46,351 nucleotides of DNA from an uncultured Pseudomonadota bacterium. Its GTDB lineage: Bacteria > Myxococcota_A > UBA796 > SXON01. The stretch is from NCBI GenBank assembly GCA_903844155.1, contig CAIMSU010000194.1, forward strand, positions 1 through 46,351, written 5' to 3'. The notes below the pieces were generated by a model. That model did not search any database. It saw only the letters and a list, made by a program, of their open reading frames with translations, and was not told the DNA's origin. Position numbers and translations under genes: made by a program. Shown here one piece after another: positions 1-9,017 of the stretch (positions are counted from its first letter, which is position 1; each line of letters begins with the position of its first letter).

Positions 1-239
1 CGAAAAATCAACACCGATGCCGGCGCGGTCGGGCGTCCGCGCCCGACGCGGAGCCGCCGGCCGGAGCACTGCGACGGCGAACGCCGACAAGGCGTTCAGG
101 CGGCGTAGCCCGCCCACGGAGGACGCCCGCCAAGGGCGGCCGCGAGAGGGGTGTGCCGAGCGCCGGGATCGGCGGCGGGCCCTCCCCGCGGACCTCCGGC
201 TTATACAGCGGCGCTCGTACCCTTCTCACCGGAGAGTTC
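1..239. other. Gene-free leader upstream of serA with two short hairpins
   Basis: I find no convincing gene here. Two perfect inverted repeats are visible: GTCGGGCG (28-35) pairs with CGCCCGAC (40-47) around a TCCG loop, and GAACGCC (79-85) pairs with GGCGTTC (91-97) around a 5-base loop. Neither is followed by a T-run, so they are not classical terminators. The serA promoter must lie here, but I cannot point to clear -35 and -10 boxes. The SD-like GGAGAG at 231-236 serves serA. Confidence 0.4.
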
Positions 240-1442
240 ATGCGCATCCTCGTCGCCGACAAGCTCGCCCCCTTCGTCCCCGGCCGCTTGCAGGACCTTG
301 GCGGAACCGTCACGGTCGACGCGAAGGCCGAGGGCGAAAGCCTCACGGCGCGCATTGTCGGCCTTGATCCGGACGTCGTCATCGTGCGGTCGACGAAGGT
401 GCAGGCGGCCCAGATCGAGGCGGGGCGGAGCCTGGCGCTTGTGATCCGGGCGGGCGCGGGCGTCAACACCATCGATCTCGAGACGTGCTCGCGTCGGGGT
501 GTCTACGTCGCCAACTGCCCCGGGAAAAACGCCGCAGCGGTCGCCGAGCTCACGATCGGGCATCTCGTGAACCTCGACCGGCGCATCGCGGACAACGTCG
601 CGGAGCTGAGGGCGGGGAAGTGGGACAAGAAGAACTTCGGCGTTGCGCGTGGGCTTCGCGGGCGGACGCTGGCGATCCTCGGCTGCGGGCAGATCGGGCG
701 CGAGGTCGCGAGGCGCGCACGGGCGTTCGAGATGAAGCTCGTCACCTGGGACGTCCACTTGTCCGAATCGGTCGCGCAGGAGCTGGGGATCGAACGCCGG
801 GCCTCACCCGAGGAGGCGGTGCGGGACGCGGACGCCGTGAGCGTCCACATCGCCCTCGCGAAGGAAACGCAGGGCCGAATCGGCGAATCGGTGTTCGCTG
901 CGATGAAGGCGGGCGCCTACTTCCTCAACACCTCGCGCTCCGAGGTCGTCGACCACGACGCGCTCCTCCGTGCCGTCATCGAGAAGAAGATCCGGTGTGG
1001 CCTCGACGTCCTCCCCGACGAGCCGAGCGCCGCGCAAGCCGCCTACAGCCACGCCATCGTCGCCGACCCCAACGTCTACGCGACCCACCACATCGGCGCT
1101 TCGACGGACGAGGCTGAGGAGGCTGTCGGCTACGAGGTCCTGCGCATCGTCCAGGCCTACCGCGACGGCGCGAGCATCCCCAACTGCGTGAACCTCGCCA
1201 CGCGCACGCCCGCCGACCACCAGCTCGTGGTCCGTCACGCCGATCGCGTCGGCGTCCTCGCCCGCGTATTCAACCTGCTCCGGGAGGCCAACATCAACAT
1301 CGAGGACATGCAGAACATCGTCTTCACCGGCGGCCAGGCGGCCTGTGCGCGCATCGGCATCGTCGGTCAGCTCTCCCCCGCCACCCTCGCCAAGCTGGCG
1401 GCAGACGCCGATATCTACTCGGTGTCGCAGATCGGGGTGTGA
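240..1442 (+). CDS. serA: D-3-phosphoglycerate dehydrogenase with ACT domain
   Basis: This enzyme oxidises 3-phosphoglycerate to 3-phosphohydroxypyruvate with NAD+, the first step of serine synthesis in the cytoplasm. The 400-residue protein has the D-2-hydroxyacid dehydrogenase layout. The NAD-binding GCGQIG motif is at residues 148-153. The catalytic triad is visible as Arg70 (RAGAGVN), Glu261 (LDVLPDEPS) and His284 (HIGAST). An ACT domain fills roughly residues 325-400, which in this family usually means feedback control by serine. I chose ATG 240 because the family N-terminus (MRILVADK) begins there and GGAGAG lies just upstream; an earlier in-frame start at 153 would add 29 residues unlike the family. 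serC lies 0.7 kb downstream on the same strand, separated by a GNAT gene. Known by family; reaction not tested. Confidence 0.96.
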   Translation: MRILVADKLAPFVPGRLQDLGGTVTVDAKAEGESLTARIVGLDPDVVIVRSTKVQAAQIEAGRSLALVIRAGAGVNTIDLETCSRRGVYVANCPGKNAAAVAELTIGHLVNLDRRIADNVAELRAGKWDKKNFGVARGLRGRTLAILGCGQIGREVARRARAFEMKLVTWDVHLSESVAQELGIERRASPEEAVRDADAVSVHIALAKETQGRIGESVFAAMKAGAYFLNTSRSEVVDHDALLRAVIEKKIRCGLDVLPDEPSAAQAAYSHAIVADPNVYATHHIGASTDEAEEAVGYEVLRIVQAYRDGASIPNCVNLATRTPADHQLVVRHADRVGVLARVFNLLREANINIEDMQNIVFTGGQAACARIGIVGQLSPATLAKLAADADIYSVSQIGV

Positions 1443-1446
1443 CGAG

Positions 1447-2016
1447 GTGAACGCGCGGTGGGGACAGGCCGCCGACATCCCCGCGTGCCTCGCGCTGACA
1501 ACCCTGAGTCAGGACCACCATGCGCGCCTGGGGGTGGCGGCACGTAGCGCCCGACACTTTTGGCTTCGCCGCCTGCGCGAAGCGGCCCGGTCCGGCCACG
1601 TCCTCCTCGGCCACGGATCGCAGCAAAGAACGGCGGCCTGGCGGCTCATCGTCAGCGAGGATCGCGTCCTCAACCCGTTCGACGACGAAGCCCAACCGGA
1701 GCGCGCGATCGTCGGGATGCTCGTGGCGCACGCGGCTGGACCCGCCGACGCCGCCGGTCGACCCGGCGAACTGACCTGTCACATCGATAATGCCTATGTT
1801 CGACCGATGTTTCGTCGACGAGGCCACACGTCGCGCATGGTCACGCTGCTCGGCGAGTGGGCCACTGGGGCCGGCGCCCCCAGCCTCGACCTGCAGGTCG
1901 CCCGCGTGAACGCAGGCGCGGTCCATGCCTGGTTCTGGCTGGGGTTCCGACTCACGGATGCCCGGGCGGACGACGGCTTCGTCGCCATGTCCATGCCGCT
2001 GCACAGCGAAAAGTGA
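1447..2016 (+). CDS. GNAT-family N-acetyltransferase
   Basis: A 189-residue protein of the GNAT fold, which transfers acetyl from acetyl-CoA to an amine; the substrate cannot be told from sequence. The best signature is the acetyl-CoA pyrophosphate-binding motif near residue 120, VRPMFRRRGHTSRMV (pattern Q/R-x-x-G-x-G/A with the last position changed), followed by a typical C-terminal stretch ending in a GF-x-L strand (WLGFRLTDA). I chose GTG 1447, four bases after the serA stop: an upstream frame start at 1345 lies inside serA and encodes nothing family-like. The SD is weak, so translation may be coupled to serA. The position between serA and serC suggests cotranscription, but no serine-pathway role is known for it. 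Confidence 0.8.
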   Translation: MNARWGQAADIPACLALTTLSQDHHARLGVAARSARHFWLRRLREAARSGHVLLGHGSQQRTAAWRLIVSEDRVLNPFDDEAQPERAIVGMLVAHAAGPADAAGRPGELTCHIDNAYVRPMFRRRGHTSRMVTLLGEWATGAGAPSLDLQVARVNAGAVHAWFWLGFRLTDARADDGFVAMSMPLHSEK

Positions 2017-2129
2017 CGAAGCCGCGCGCCGATCCAGGCCTCGACACGTCAAGGCTTGAAATCGCGGGAGGCGTTTTTGAGCACCGGCGCGATAGATCGC
2101 GGCTTCCTTCCGAAAGCCCGAGGTCCGCC

Positions 2130-3242
2130 ATGTCCACCGCTCCCTACGGCCGCATCCACAACTTCACCGCCGGCCCCGCCGTCCTTCCGCTCTCCGTCGT
2201 CGAGGAGGTGCGTGACGCGCTCCCGAACCTCCATGGCTCGGGCGTCGGTCTGCTCGAAATCTCCCATCGTTCCAAGACTTTTCAGGCGGTCGTCGACAGC
2301 GCCGTCGACCGCGTGCGCCGTGTCCTGACCGTTCCGGCCGACTACCAGATTGTCTTCCTGCAAGGTGGCGCCAGTCTGCAATTCTACATGACCGCCCTGA
2401 ACTTTTTGGTGCCGAACGCCGACGGATCCAAGGGGCAGGCCGACTATCTGGTGACGGGCACGTGGTCGCAGAAGGCGATCAAGGAGGCCTCGCGCATCGG
2501 CGACGCGAAGGCGATCTGGGACGACGCCCCGGGAAAATTCAAGCGTGTCCCGCAGAACGCCGAATATACCGTGCGCGAAGGCGCGCAGTTCCTGCACTAC
2601 ACGTCCAACAACACCATCTACGGGACGATGTATGACCACCTCCCGGACAGCCAGGGAAAGCCGCTCATCGCCGACCTTTCGTCCAACATCGGCGGCGTGC
2701 CGGTGAACATGGCGGCGCATTCGATGATCTACGCGGGCGCGCAGAAGAACCTTGGTCCTTCAGGCGTCGTCCTCGCGATCCTCTCACCGTGGGCGGCCGC
2801 GCGCATCCCGAAGGGGCTCCCTGCGATGCTCGACTACAACGTCCAGATCAAGGACGGGTCGCTCTACAACACTCCGAATTGCTTTGGGATCTTCGTGCTG
2901 GAGCGCGTGTTCGCGTGGATGGAGGCCAACGGCGGCCTGGACGGCGCCATCGCCCGAAACACCGCGAAGGCGGCAGCGCTCTACGGGGAGCTGGACCGCA
3001 GCGGATTCTGGAGCCCACACGCGGCGAAGGACTCGCGATCCTGCATGAACGTAACGTGGCGGTTGCCCACCGAGGAGCTGGAGGAGATCTTCGCGAAGGA
3101 GGCCAAGAAGGCGGGGTTTGAGGGGCTGAAGGGCCATCGTTCCGTCGGCGGAATCCGCGCGAGCCTGTACAACGCGCTCGCCATCGAGAGCGTGCAGGCG
3201 TTGGTCGGGTTCATGCAAGAGTTTGAGCGGAAGAACGGGTGA
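2130..3242 (+). CDS. serC: Phosphoserine aminotransferase
   Basis: This PLP enzyme converts 3-phosphohydroxypyruvate plus glutamate to phosphoserine plus 2-oxoglutarate, the second step of serine synthesis; family members also serve pyridoxine synthesis. The 370-residue protein matches the usual 360-370. It opens with the family hallmark NFTAGPAVLP, contains the substrate-binding segment GVGLLEISHRS, and has the PLP-binding lysine Lys206 in YAGAQKNLGPSG. ATG 2130 is preceded by GAGG (2120-2123) and matches the family N-terminus. The 113-base gap from the GNAT gene contains a 9-bp inverted repeat, GAAGCCGCG (2018-2026) with CGCGGCTTC (2098-2106), of unknown use. The 3' end overlaps the next gene in a GTGA. 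Confidence 0.97.
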   Translation: MSTAPYGRIHNFTAGPAVLPLSVVEEVRDALPNLHGSGVGLLEISHRSKTFQAVVDSAVDRVRRVLTVPADYQIVFLQGGASLQFYMTALNFLVPNADGSKGQADYLVTGTWSQKAIKEASRIGDAKAIWDDAPGKFKRVPQNAEYTVREGAQFLHYTSNNTIYGTMYDHLPDSQGKPLIADLSSNIGGVPVNMAAHSMIYAGAQKNLGPSGVVLAILSPWAAARIPKGLPAMLDYNVQIKDGSLYNTPNCFGIFVLERVFAWMEANGGLDGAIARNTAKAAALYGELDRSGFWSPHAAKDSRSCMNVTWRLPTEELEEIFAKEAKKAGFEGLKGHRSVGGIRASLYNALAIESVQALVGFMQEFERKNG

Positions 3243-4069
3243 GCCGCCCCCGCGCCACGGCTGGCCCTCGGGGACCCGGCGAATTCACGCTCATCGGCGT
3301 CGCCCACCTGCCCGCCCTCCCCGCCGGGCCGCGGGCGTCGGCCGGGTTCGGGCCCGCACGCCTCCGCGCCCTGCACGACGCGGCCGTCCTCAGCGAGGCC
3401 GGCTTCGCCGGCATCATCCTCGAAAACTTCGGTGACTCCCCCTTCACGGCCGGCACCGTCGACCCCCACGTGGCGGCCTTCGTTGCCATCGTGGCCTCGC
3501 AGATCCGCGAGCGCCACCCCCAGCTCCGCATCGGCATCAACCTTCTCCGCAACGACGCCCGCTCGGCCCTTGGCGTCGCCGCAGCCGCCGGCGCCGACTT
3601 CATCCGCGTCAACGTGCATTGCGGCGCGATGCTCACCGACCAGGGCATCCTGCAGGGCGATGCCCACGCGACCCTGCGCTACCGTCGTGAGCTCGGCGCC
3701 GACGGTCCCGGACCCGGTCGCATCCAGATCGCCGCAGACATCCTCGTCAAGCACGCCGTGCCGCTCGGACCCGTGGAGGCGGGCGCGATGGCGGCAGACA
3801 CCGCCCGGCGTGGCGGCGCTGAGGTGCTCATCGTGACGGGCGAGGGCACGGGCAAGCCTGCGGACCGCGAGCGCGTGGCCCGGGTGCGCGAGGCGGTGCC
3901 AGAGGCTAGTGTGTGGCTCGGGAGCGGTGTTACGACCGAGACAATCCGAGGCTGGTCGACCAGCGCGCACGGCGCCATCGTCGGCACCGCCCTGCACGAG
4001 GATGGGGACGTCGCCCTCCCGCTCAGCCTGGCCCGAGCGACCCGGATGCGCGCTGCCGTCGACGCCTGA
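3239..4069 (+). CDS. BtpA/SgcQ-family TIM-barrel protein
   Basis: A 276-residue protein of the BtpA family (PF03437). In cyanobacteria BtpA stabilises photosystem I; in other bacteria the family has no settled role, and SgcQ is linked to sugar metabolism. Family features include the IGVAHLPALP start of the barrel, the segment GFAGIILENFGD, the RVNVHCGAM strand and the C-terminal phosphate-binding-like run IVTGEGTG...SVWLGSGVTTE. The start is GTG 3239, which overlaps the serC stop as GTGA, so the two are very likely translationally coupled. Being fused to a serine operon suggests a metabolic rather than photosynthetic role (inference). No signal peptide. Confidence 0.85.
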   Translation: MSRPRATAGPRGPGEFTLIGVAHLPALPAGPRASAGFGPARLRALHDAAVLSEAGFAGIILENFGDSPFTAGTVDPHVAAFVAIVASQIRERHPQLRIGINLLRNDARSALGVAAAAGADFIRVNVHCGAMLTDQGILQGDAHATLRYRRELGADGPGPGRIQIAADILVKHAVPLGPVEAGAMAADTARRGGAEVLIVTGEGTGKPADRERVARVREAVPEASVWLGSGVTTETIRGWSTSAHGAIVGTALHEDGDVALPLSLARATRMRAAVDA

Positions 4070-4090
4070 GGCGGCCGGCATTTCGCGGCC

Positions 4091-4114
4091 GGCGGGCCCT
4101 GGACCCGGCCCGCC
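4091..4114. terminator. Hairpin after the serine/BtpA operon
   Basis: GGCGGGCC (4091-4098) pairs perfectly with GGCCCGCC (4107-4114) around an 8-base loop. The following bases are GAATAAAAAG, so there is no T-run on the + strand; it may act as an imperfect or factor-assisted terminator, or as an mRNA 3' end stabiliser. The flanking sequence GCGGCCGGC at 4071-4094 resembles an outer box of the intergenic repeat described at 26-29 kb, but the match is too short to call a copy. Confidence 0.4.
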
Positions 4115-4164
4115 GAATAAAAAGCCCCGCCCGCGGTTAGTAGCAGGCAACGTCCGGAGCCCTC

Positions 4165-4998
4165 ATGATCTACGCCCTCCTCGCCACTCTCGTATTTTCT
4201 GGCTTTGCCGACGCGAAAAAGTCCAAGACGCCGCCTCCGCCAATCGTTGGCTGGCATCACGACGAAGGCTGGAAGGGCGACTGCTACTACCCGAAGGACT
4301 GGGCGACGCTGGGGGAGGGCGACAAGCGTGCGGCCCGCGCCGACACCCTCGCAGCGATGCAGACCCAGTGGAGCGGCGGTCGGGACGACGGCGTGAACTT
4401 CGACGCGAACGTCCTCGACGACGTCAACACCACCCTGCTCGGGCGCCCGACCAAGATCGAGGATGTGTCCAGGCAGAACCTCGACTTGTGCGTCGCCGCG
4501 ATGAAGACCGGCGACATGTCCGCGTGGACCGCCTGGATCGGCAGCCTGAACGGCAAGCTCAACGTCGGCGAGTGCAACCACCCGCTCGTCACCACGCGCT
4601 TTGACTACCTCGACATCGGCACCGGCTGGCAGGGCGCGACGAACGTCTGCAAGGGCGACAAGGCGCACATCTTCGCCACGGCCAAAGACCAGTACCGGAT
4701 CACCGAGAAGGGCGCGTGGATCAACGTCGAGGGCACCAAGGATCCCGCGGTCGGTGCAGACTGGCCTTGCAACATCGAGAATTGCACGGTCGGCAAGCTC
4801 GTTGGCAAGTTCACGAGCGAGTCCGGGGTAGAGGTGCTCTTTCCGATCGGGGCCGACTACACCTTCGAAGCCCCCGAGAACGGAACGCTCTACTACACAA
4901 TCAACGACACCACCTGGTACGACAACAAGTGGTATTCAAACGGCCGGATCGAGGACCACGCCGCGGTGACGATCGAGCCGGCCGGCGGCCTGCAGTAG
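4165..4998 (+). CDS. Secreted protein with LecA-like C-terminal domain
   Basis: A 277-residue protein with an N-terminal signal peptide (hydrophobic MIYALLATLVFSGFADA, cleavage probably near residue 17), so it is likely periplasmic or secreted. The middle, residues 25-150, has no family I recognise but carries paired cysteines (GDCYYPKDW, LDLCVAA). The C-terminal 110 residues look like the beta-sandwich of the galactose-binding lectin LecA/PA-IL: a NVEGT strand, GADYTFEAPENGTLYY, then INDTTWYDNKW, an Asp/Asn-rich loop where LecA binds calcium and sugar. The assignment rests on these motifs only. ATG 4165 has GGAG seven bases upstream. The next gene starts immediately after its stop, so the pair is an operon with a putative carbohydrate esterase. 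Confidence 0.7.
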   Translation: MIYALLATLVFSGFADAKKSKTPPPPIVGWHHDEGWKGDCYYPKDWATLGEGDKRAARADTLAAMQTQWSGGRDDGVNFDANVLDDVNTTLLGRPTKIEDVSRQNLDLCVAAMKTGDMSAWTAWIGSLNGKLNVGECNHPLVTTRFDYLDIGTGWQGATNVCKGDKAHIFATAKDQYRITEKGAWINVEGTKDPAVGADWPCNIENCTVGKLVGKFTSESGVEVLFPIGADYTFEAPENGTLYYTINDTTWYDNKWYSNGRIEDHAAVTIEPAGGLQ

Positions 4999-5979
4999 AT
5001 GGCGCGACCAGTAGCCCAGCGGCTGGTCTTCACGGTCGTCACGCTCGGCCTCTTCCTTGGCGGGAGCGAGGTGGCGTTGCGCGTCGCGGGCGTGCCGAAG
5101 AAGGACCCGACGAAGGACTTTACGCACAACGAGATCTACTGGGTACAACCTCCCAACCAGCACCTGGAGCCGCTCACCCACAAGGAAACGGGCGATACGT
5201 TCCGGGTGTCGACGGACGCGAATGGTCTACGCGCGCCCCTGCACCCGCAGGAAAAATCCGGGACAACCTTCCGGATCATGACGCTCGGCTGCTCGACCAC
5301 CTTCGGCTGGGGCGTGAACGACGAGGAGACCTACCCCTACCTCCTGGAGCAGAACCTAAAGGCCGACGGGCACAACATCGAGGTCATCAACGGCGGGCAG
5401 CCCGGCTACACAAGCTTTCAGGGCCTCTGGCTCTGGCAGAAGGAGCTCGCGGCGTACAAGCCCGATCTTGTCATCTTCGGCTACATCGTGCAGGACAGCC
5501 GCTCCGTCGCCTACTCCGACAGCTCGCAGGCGGTCCTCCAGGGCAACCAGGACTTCCTCAAGCGCAACATCCTCTACAACTTCCACCTCTACGTCCTGCT
5601 CGAAAACTGGATCAACGCCTACCGCATGCAGGCCAAGGACAAGCCGACCGAAGGCGGCGTCTTCCGCGTCTCCCCCGAGGAGTACGTCGACAACATCCGG
5701 CAGTTCAAGGCCAACACCGACGCGATCGGCGCGAAGTTGATGCTCTTTGGCTACCCGCTCGAGCGCGAGGGCTACACCGGCACCCACCGCCGAATCCTGC
5801 ACGCCGCCTCGGACAAGCTGGGGCTTCCGCTCTACGACCCCCAGCCCGATTTTGAAACGTACAGCGCGCAAGAAACGCTCTACTTCCCACAGGACCGCGG
5901 CCACGCAAACGCCGCCGGTAACGCCAAGATTGCGGACGGCGTGATGCAGTTCCTCGTCGCGCAGCGGTTGGTGCCGTAG
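4999..5979 (+). CDS. Membrane-anchored SGNH/GDSL-family hydrolase
   Basis: A 326-residue SGNH-fold hydrolase or acyl esterase. Residues 8-30 are hydrophobic and may be a signal anchor, placing the enzyme outside the cytoplasmic membrane. Block I is TLGCSTTFGWG with nucleophile Ser99; block II is NGGQPGYTS; block III lies around VIFGYIVQDS, where the usual GxND asparagine is not obvious; block V supplies Asp299 and His302 in QDRGHANAAG. The family removes acyl groups from sugars, lipids or peptidoglycan; the substrate here is unknown. It begins one base after the upstream stop (TAG then ATG), so it is co-translated with the LecA-like protein. The two may act on one glycan: one binds, one deacylates (inference). 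Confidence 0.85.
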   Translation: MARPVAQRLVFTVVTLGLFLGGSEVALRVAGVPKKDPTKDFTHNEIYWVQPPNQHLEPLTHKETGDTFRVSTDANGLRAPLHPQEKSGTTFRIMTLGCSTTFGWGVNDEETYPYLLEQNLKADGHNIEVINGGQPGYTSFQGLWLWQKELAAYKPDLVIFGYIVQDSRSVAYSDSSQAVLQGNQDFLKRNILYNFHLYVLLENWINAYRMQAKDKPTEGGVFRVSPEEYVDNIRQFKANTDAIGAKLMLFGYPLEREGYTGTHRRILHAASDKLGLPLYDPQPDFETYSAQETLYFPQDRGHANAAGNAKIADGVMQFLVAQRLVP

Positions 5980-5986
5980 CTACGGC
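5973..5986. terminator. Palindrome shared by two convergent stop codons
   Basis: GCCGTAGCTACGGC is a perfect 14-base palindrome. It contains the + strand TAG of the SGNH gene (5977-5979) and the - strand TAG of the next gene (5980-5982). On the + side it is followed by TTCTTCGTGTTGT, a moderately T-rich tract, so it could be a short intrinsic terminator. The stem is only 6 bp with a minimal loop, so the call is weak. Confidence 0.35.
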
Positions 5987-6378
5987 TTCTTCGTGTTGTC
6001 CACCACCAGGGTGAGCCGCGCCACCCGTCTCGCCGGCGACGTCGGCCGTCGCGGCGGCGGCGGATGGGGAGCCAGCCCGCGGCCGATGCGCGAGGCGGCG
6101 TCCAGCACGTTGCTCAGCTCCATGAGCCGGTCGTCCGGGCACGCGTGCATGAACTCCTCGACCACCCCATGGATCCCGCGGTGCGCCTCTTCGTCCGGCG
6201 AAACCGCCGCGGCAAACCAGTCGCACCACATCGACCCCATCGGCTCATCGCTGGCCTCGGCGTAGACGCCCACCACCCCGTTGACGATGTCCCACGCCCA
6301 GTTGAGCGTGGGTTCATCCTGCGTGTCGATCCAGGCTTCGACGTAGAGTCGCGCTGGCTCGTGGCGGAATTCCGACAC
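5980..6378 (-). CDS. Hypothetical protein downstream of ahcY
   Basis: A 132-residue protein of no family I recognise. The first 90 residues look like a compact helical protein rich in Trp, Glu and Asp (EAWIDTQDEPTLNWAWDIVNGVVGVY). The last 35 are proline- and arginine-rich (PHPPPPRRPTSPARR) and probably unstructured. There is no signal peptide or membrane segment. The start is GTG 6378, 13 bases after the ahcY stop, so it is likely cotranscribed with ahcY and would fall under the same control. It converges on the SGNH gene and their stops abut. A real gene seems more likely than not, given the spacing and non-random composition. Confidence 0.5.
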   Translation of the reverse strand: MSEFRHEPARLYVEAWIDTQDEPTLNWAWDIVNGVVGVYAEASDEPMGSMWCDWFAAAVSPDEEAHRGIHGVVEEFMHACPDDRLMELSNVLDAASRIGRGLAPHPPPPRRPTSPARRVARLTLVVDNTKKP

Positions 6379-6391
6379 CGCGGCCCCGGCT

Positions 6392-7951
<1,560 letters not shown>

Positions 7952-8013
7952 GGGATCTCCAGGGGGGTGAGTTCGTTCGCGGACGGAGGGGGGCGGAGAG
8001 CGACCGCCAACTC

Positions 8014-8055
8014 CATCCGTATATCCGCATGGACGGATGAAGCGCAAGCGGATAT
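8014..8055. promoter_or_regulatory. Putative SahR operator between ahcY and its regulator
   Basis: Four copies of the half-site ATCCG/CGGAT lie in about 40 bases: ATCCG at 8015-8019 and 8023-8027, CGGAT at 8034-8038 and 8049-8053. They form nested dyads: CATCCGT (8014-8020) with ACGGATG (8033-8039), and the 8-bp perfect pair ATATCCGC (8021-8028) with GCGGATAT (8048-8055). The block is in the only gap between divergent ahcY and a SahR-type gene, the classic place for an ArsR-family operator. SahR binding to ahcY promoters is established in Desulfovibrio; binding to these bases is inference. Confidence 0.65.
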
Positions 8056-8066
8056 TTGTGAGGAGC

Positions 8067-9017
8067 ATGACGGACCTGGTATACGACCGCCTCGCCATCC
8101 TCTCCGAGCCGATCCGCGTCCGGATCCTTCGGCTGCTTGAACGCGAGGAGTTGGCGGTCGGTGAGCTGGCTCGGGTGGTGCAAGCCCCCCAGCCGACGAT
8201 CTCCCGTCACCTCAAGCAGCTCGACGAGGGGGGCTGGGTGATCCGCAGGAGGGCAGGCACCGCCGCCTACTTCCGGCTCGCGGAGCTCGGGAGCGCCGCG
8301 TCGCTCTGGGACCTCGTGCGGCGCGAGATCGACGCCTCAAGCGCGGCTGAGTCCACGATCTACGCGGAGGATCTCCGTCGCCTCGACGGCGTTCTCGCGG
8401 CGCGCACGTCGGACAGCGCGGAGCTCTTCCGGCGCCTCGGCGGGCGTTGGGACAACGTGCGGAAGGAGCTCTTTGGGGACGGCTACGTGCTCCCCGCGCT
8501 GCTCGCCCTGCTCCCCGCGGACCTCGTCGTCGCGGACCTCGGGTGCGGTACCGGCGCCATGCTGCCCTTGCTCGCGCCCGTCGCCCGGCAGGAAGGCATC
8601 GGTGTCATCGGGGTCGACCGCGAGGCGGCGATGCTCGACGTGGCGCGGGAACGGGCGGCGGGCCTTGCGAACGTGGACCTCCGCGAGGGCTTGCTGGACG
8701 CGCTGCCCATCGCGTCGGGCACCGTGGACCTCGCGCTCTGCGAGCTGGTCCTGCACCATGTTCGGGAGCTCACACCCGTGTTTTCGGATGTGCGGCGCGT
8801 CCTGAAGCAAGGGGGCCGGTGGGTCATCCTGGACATGGTGGAGCACGACCGTGAGGAGTACCGGGACACAATGGGGCACCAGCACCTTGGTTTTTCGCGG
8901 GCGACGATCGAGGCCCTGGCATCCTCGGCCGGGCTTCAGGTCCGGTCGTGGCGCGTTCTCCCCGCCGATCCCGCGGCGTTGGGGCCGGCCCTGTTCGTGG
9001 CGGTGGTCGGGCGCTAG
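8067..9017 (+). CDS. sahR: SahR-like ArsR-family regulator with methyltransferase-type sensor domain
   Basis: A 316-residue fusion of an ArsR winged helix (residues 1-85; [13 protein letters not shown], recognition helix around [13 protein letters not shown]) to a class I SAM-methyltransferase fold (residues 125-316; [13 protein letters not shown] from residue 158, then [11 protein letters not shown]). SahR proteins have this architecture: the methyltransferase domain binds S-adenosylhomocysteine and releases the repressor from SAM-cycle promoters, ahcY being the core target. Here the gene is divergent from ahcY, which fits exactly. I chose ATG 8067 because the family starts shortly before LSEP and because ATG 8037 lies inside the operator-like repeats. 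AGGAG at 8061-8065 is unusually close to 8067, so GTG 8058 or ATG 8037 cannot be excluded. An active methyltransferase is the less likely alternative. Confidence 0.87.
   Translation: MTDLVYDRLAILSEPIRVRILRLLEREELAVGELARVVQAPQPTISRHLKQLDEGGWVIRRRAGTAAYFRLAELGSAASLWDLVRREIDASSAAESTIYAEDLRRLDGVLAARTSDSAELFRRLGGRWDNVRKELFGDGYVLPALLALLPADLVVADLGCGTGAMLPLLAPVARQEGIGVIGVDREAAMLDVARERAAGLANVDLREGLLDALPIASGTVDLALCELVLHHVRELTPVFSDVRRVLKQGGRWVILDMVEHDREEYRDTMGHQHLGFSRATIEALASSAGLQVRSWRVLPADPAALGPALFVAVVGR

Noticed and set aside
1-130. A further copy of the structured intergenic repeat at the window start
   Set aside because: The hairpins look similar in style, but none of the conserved boxes (GCGGCCGGCCCGGACC, GTTAGGGCCCGGCCC) is present.
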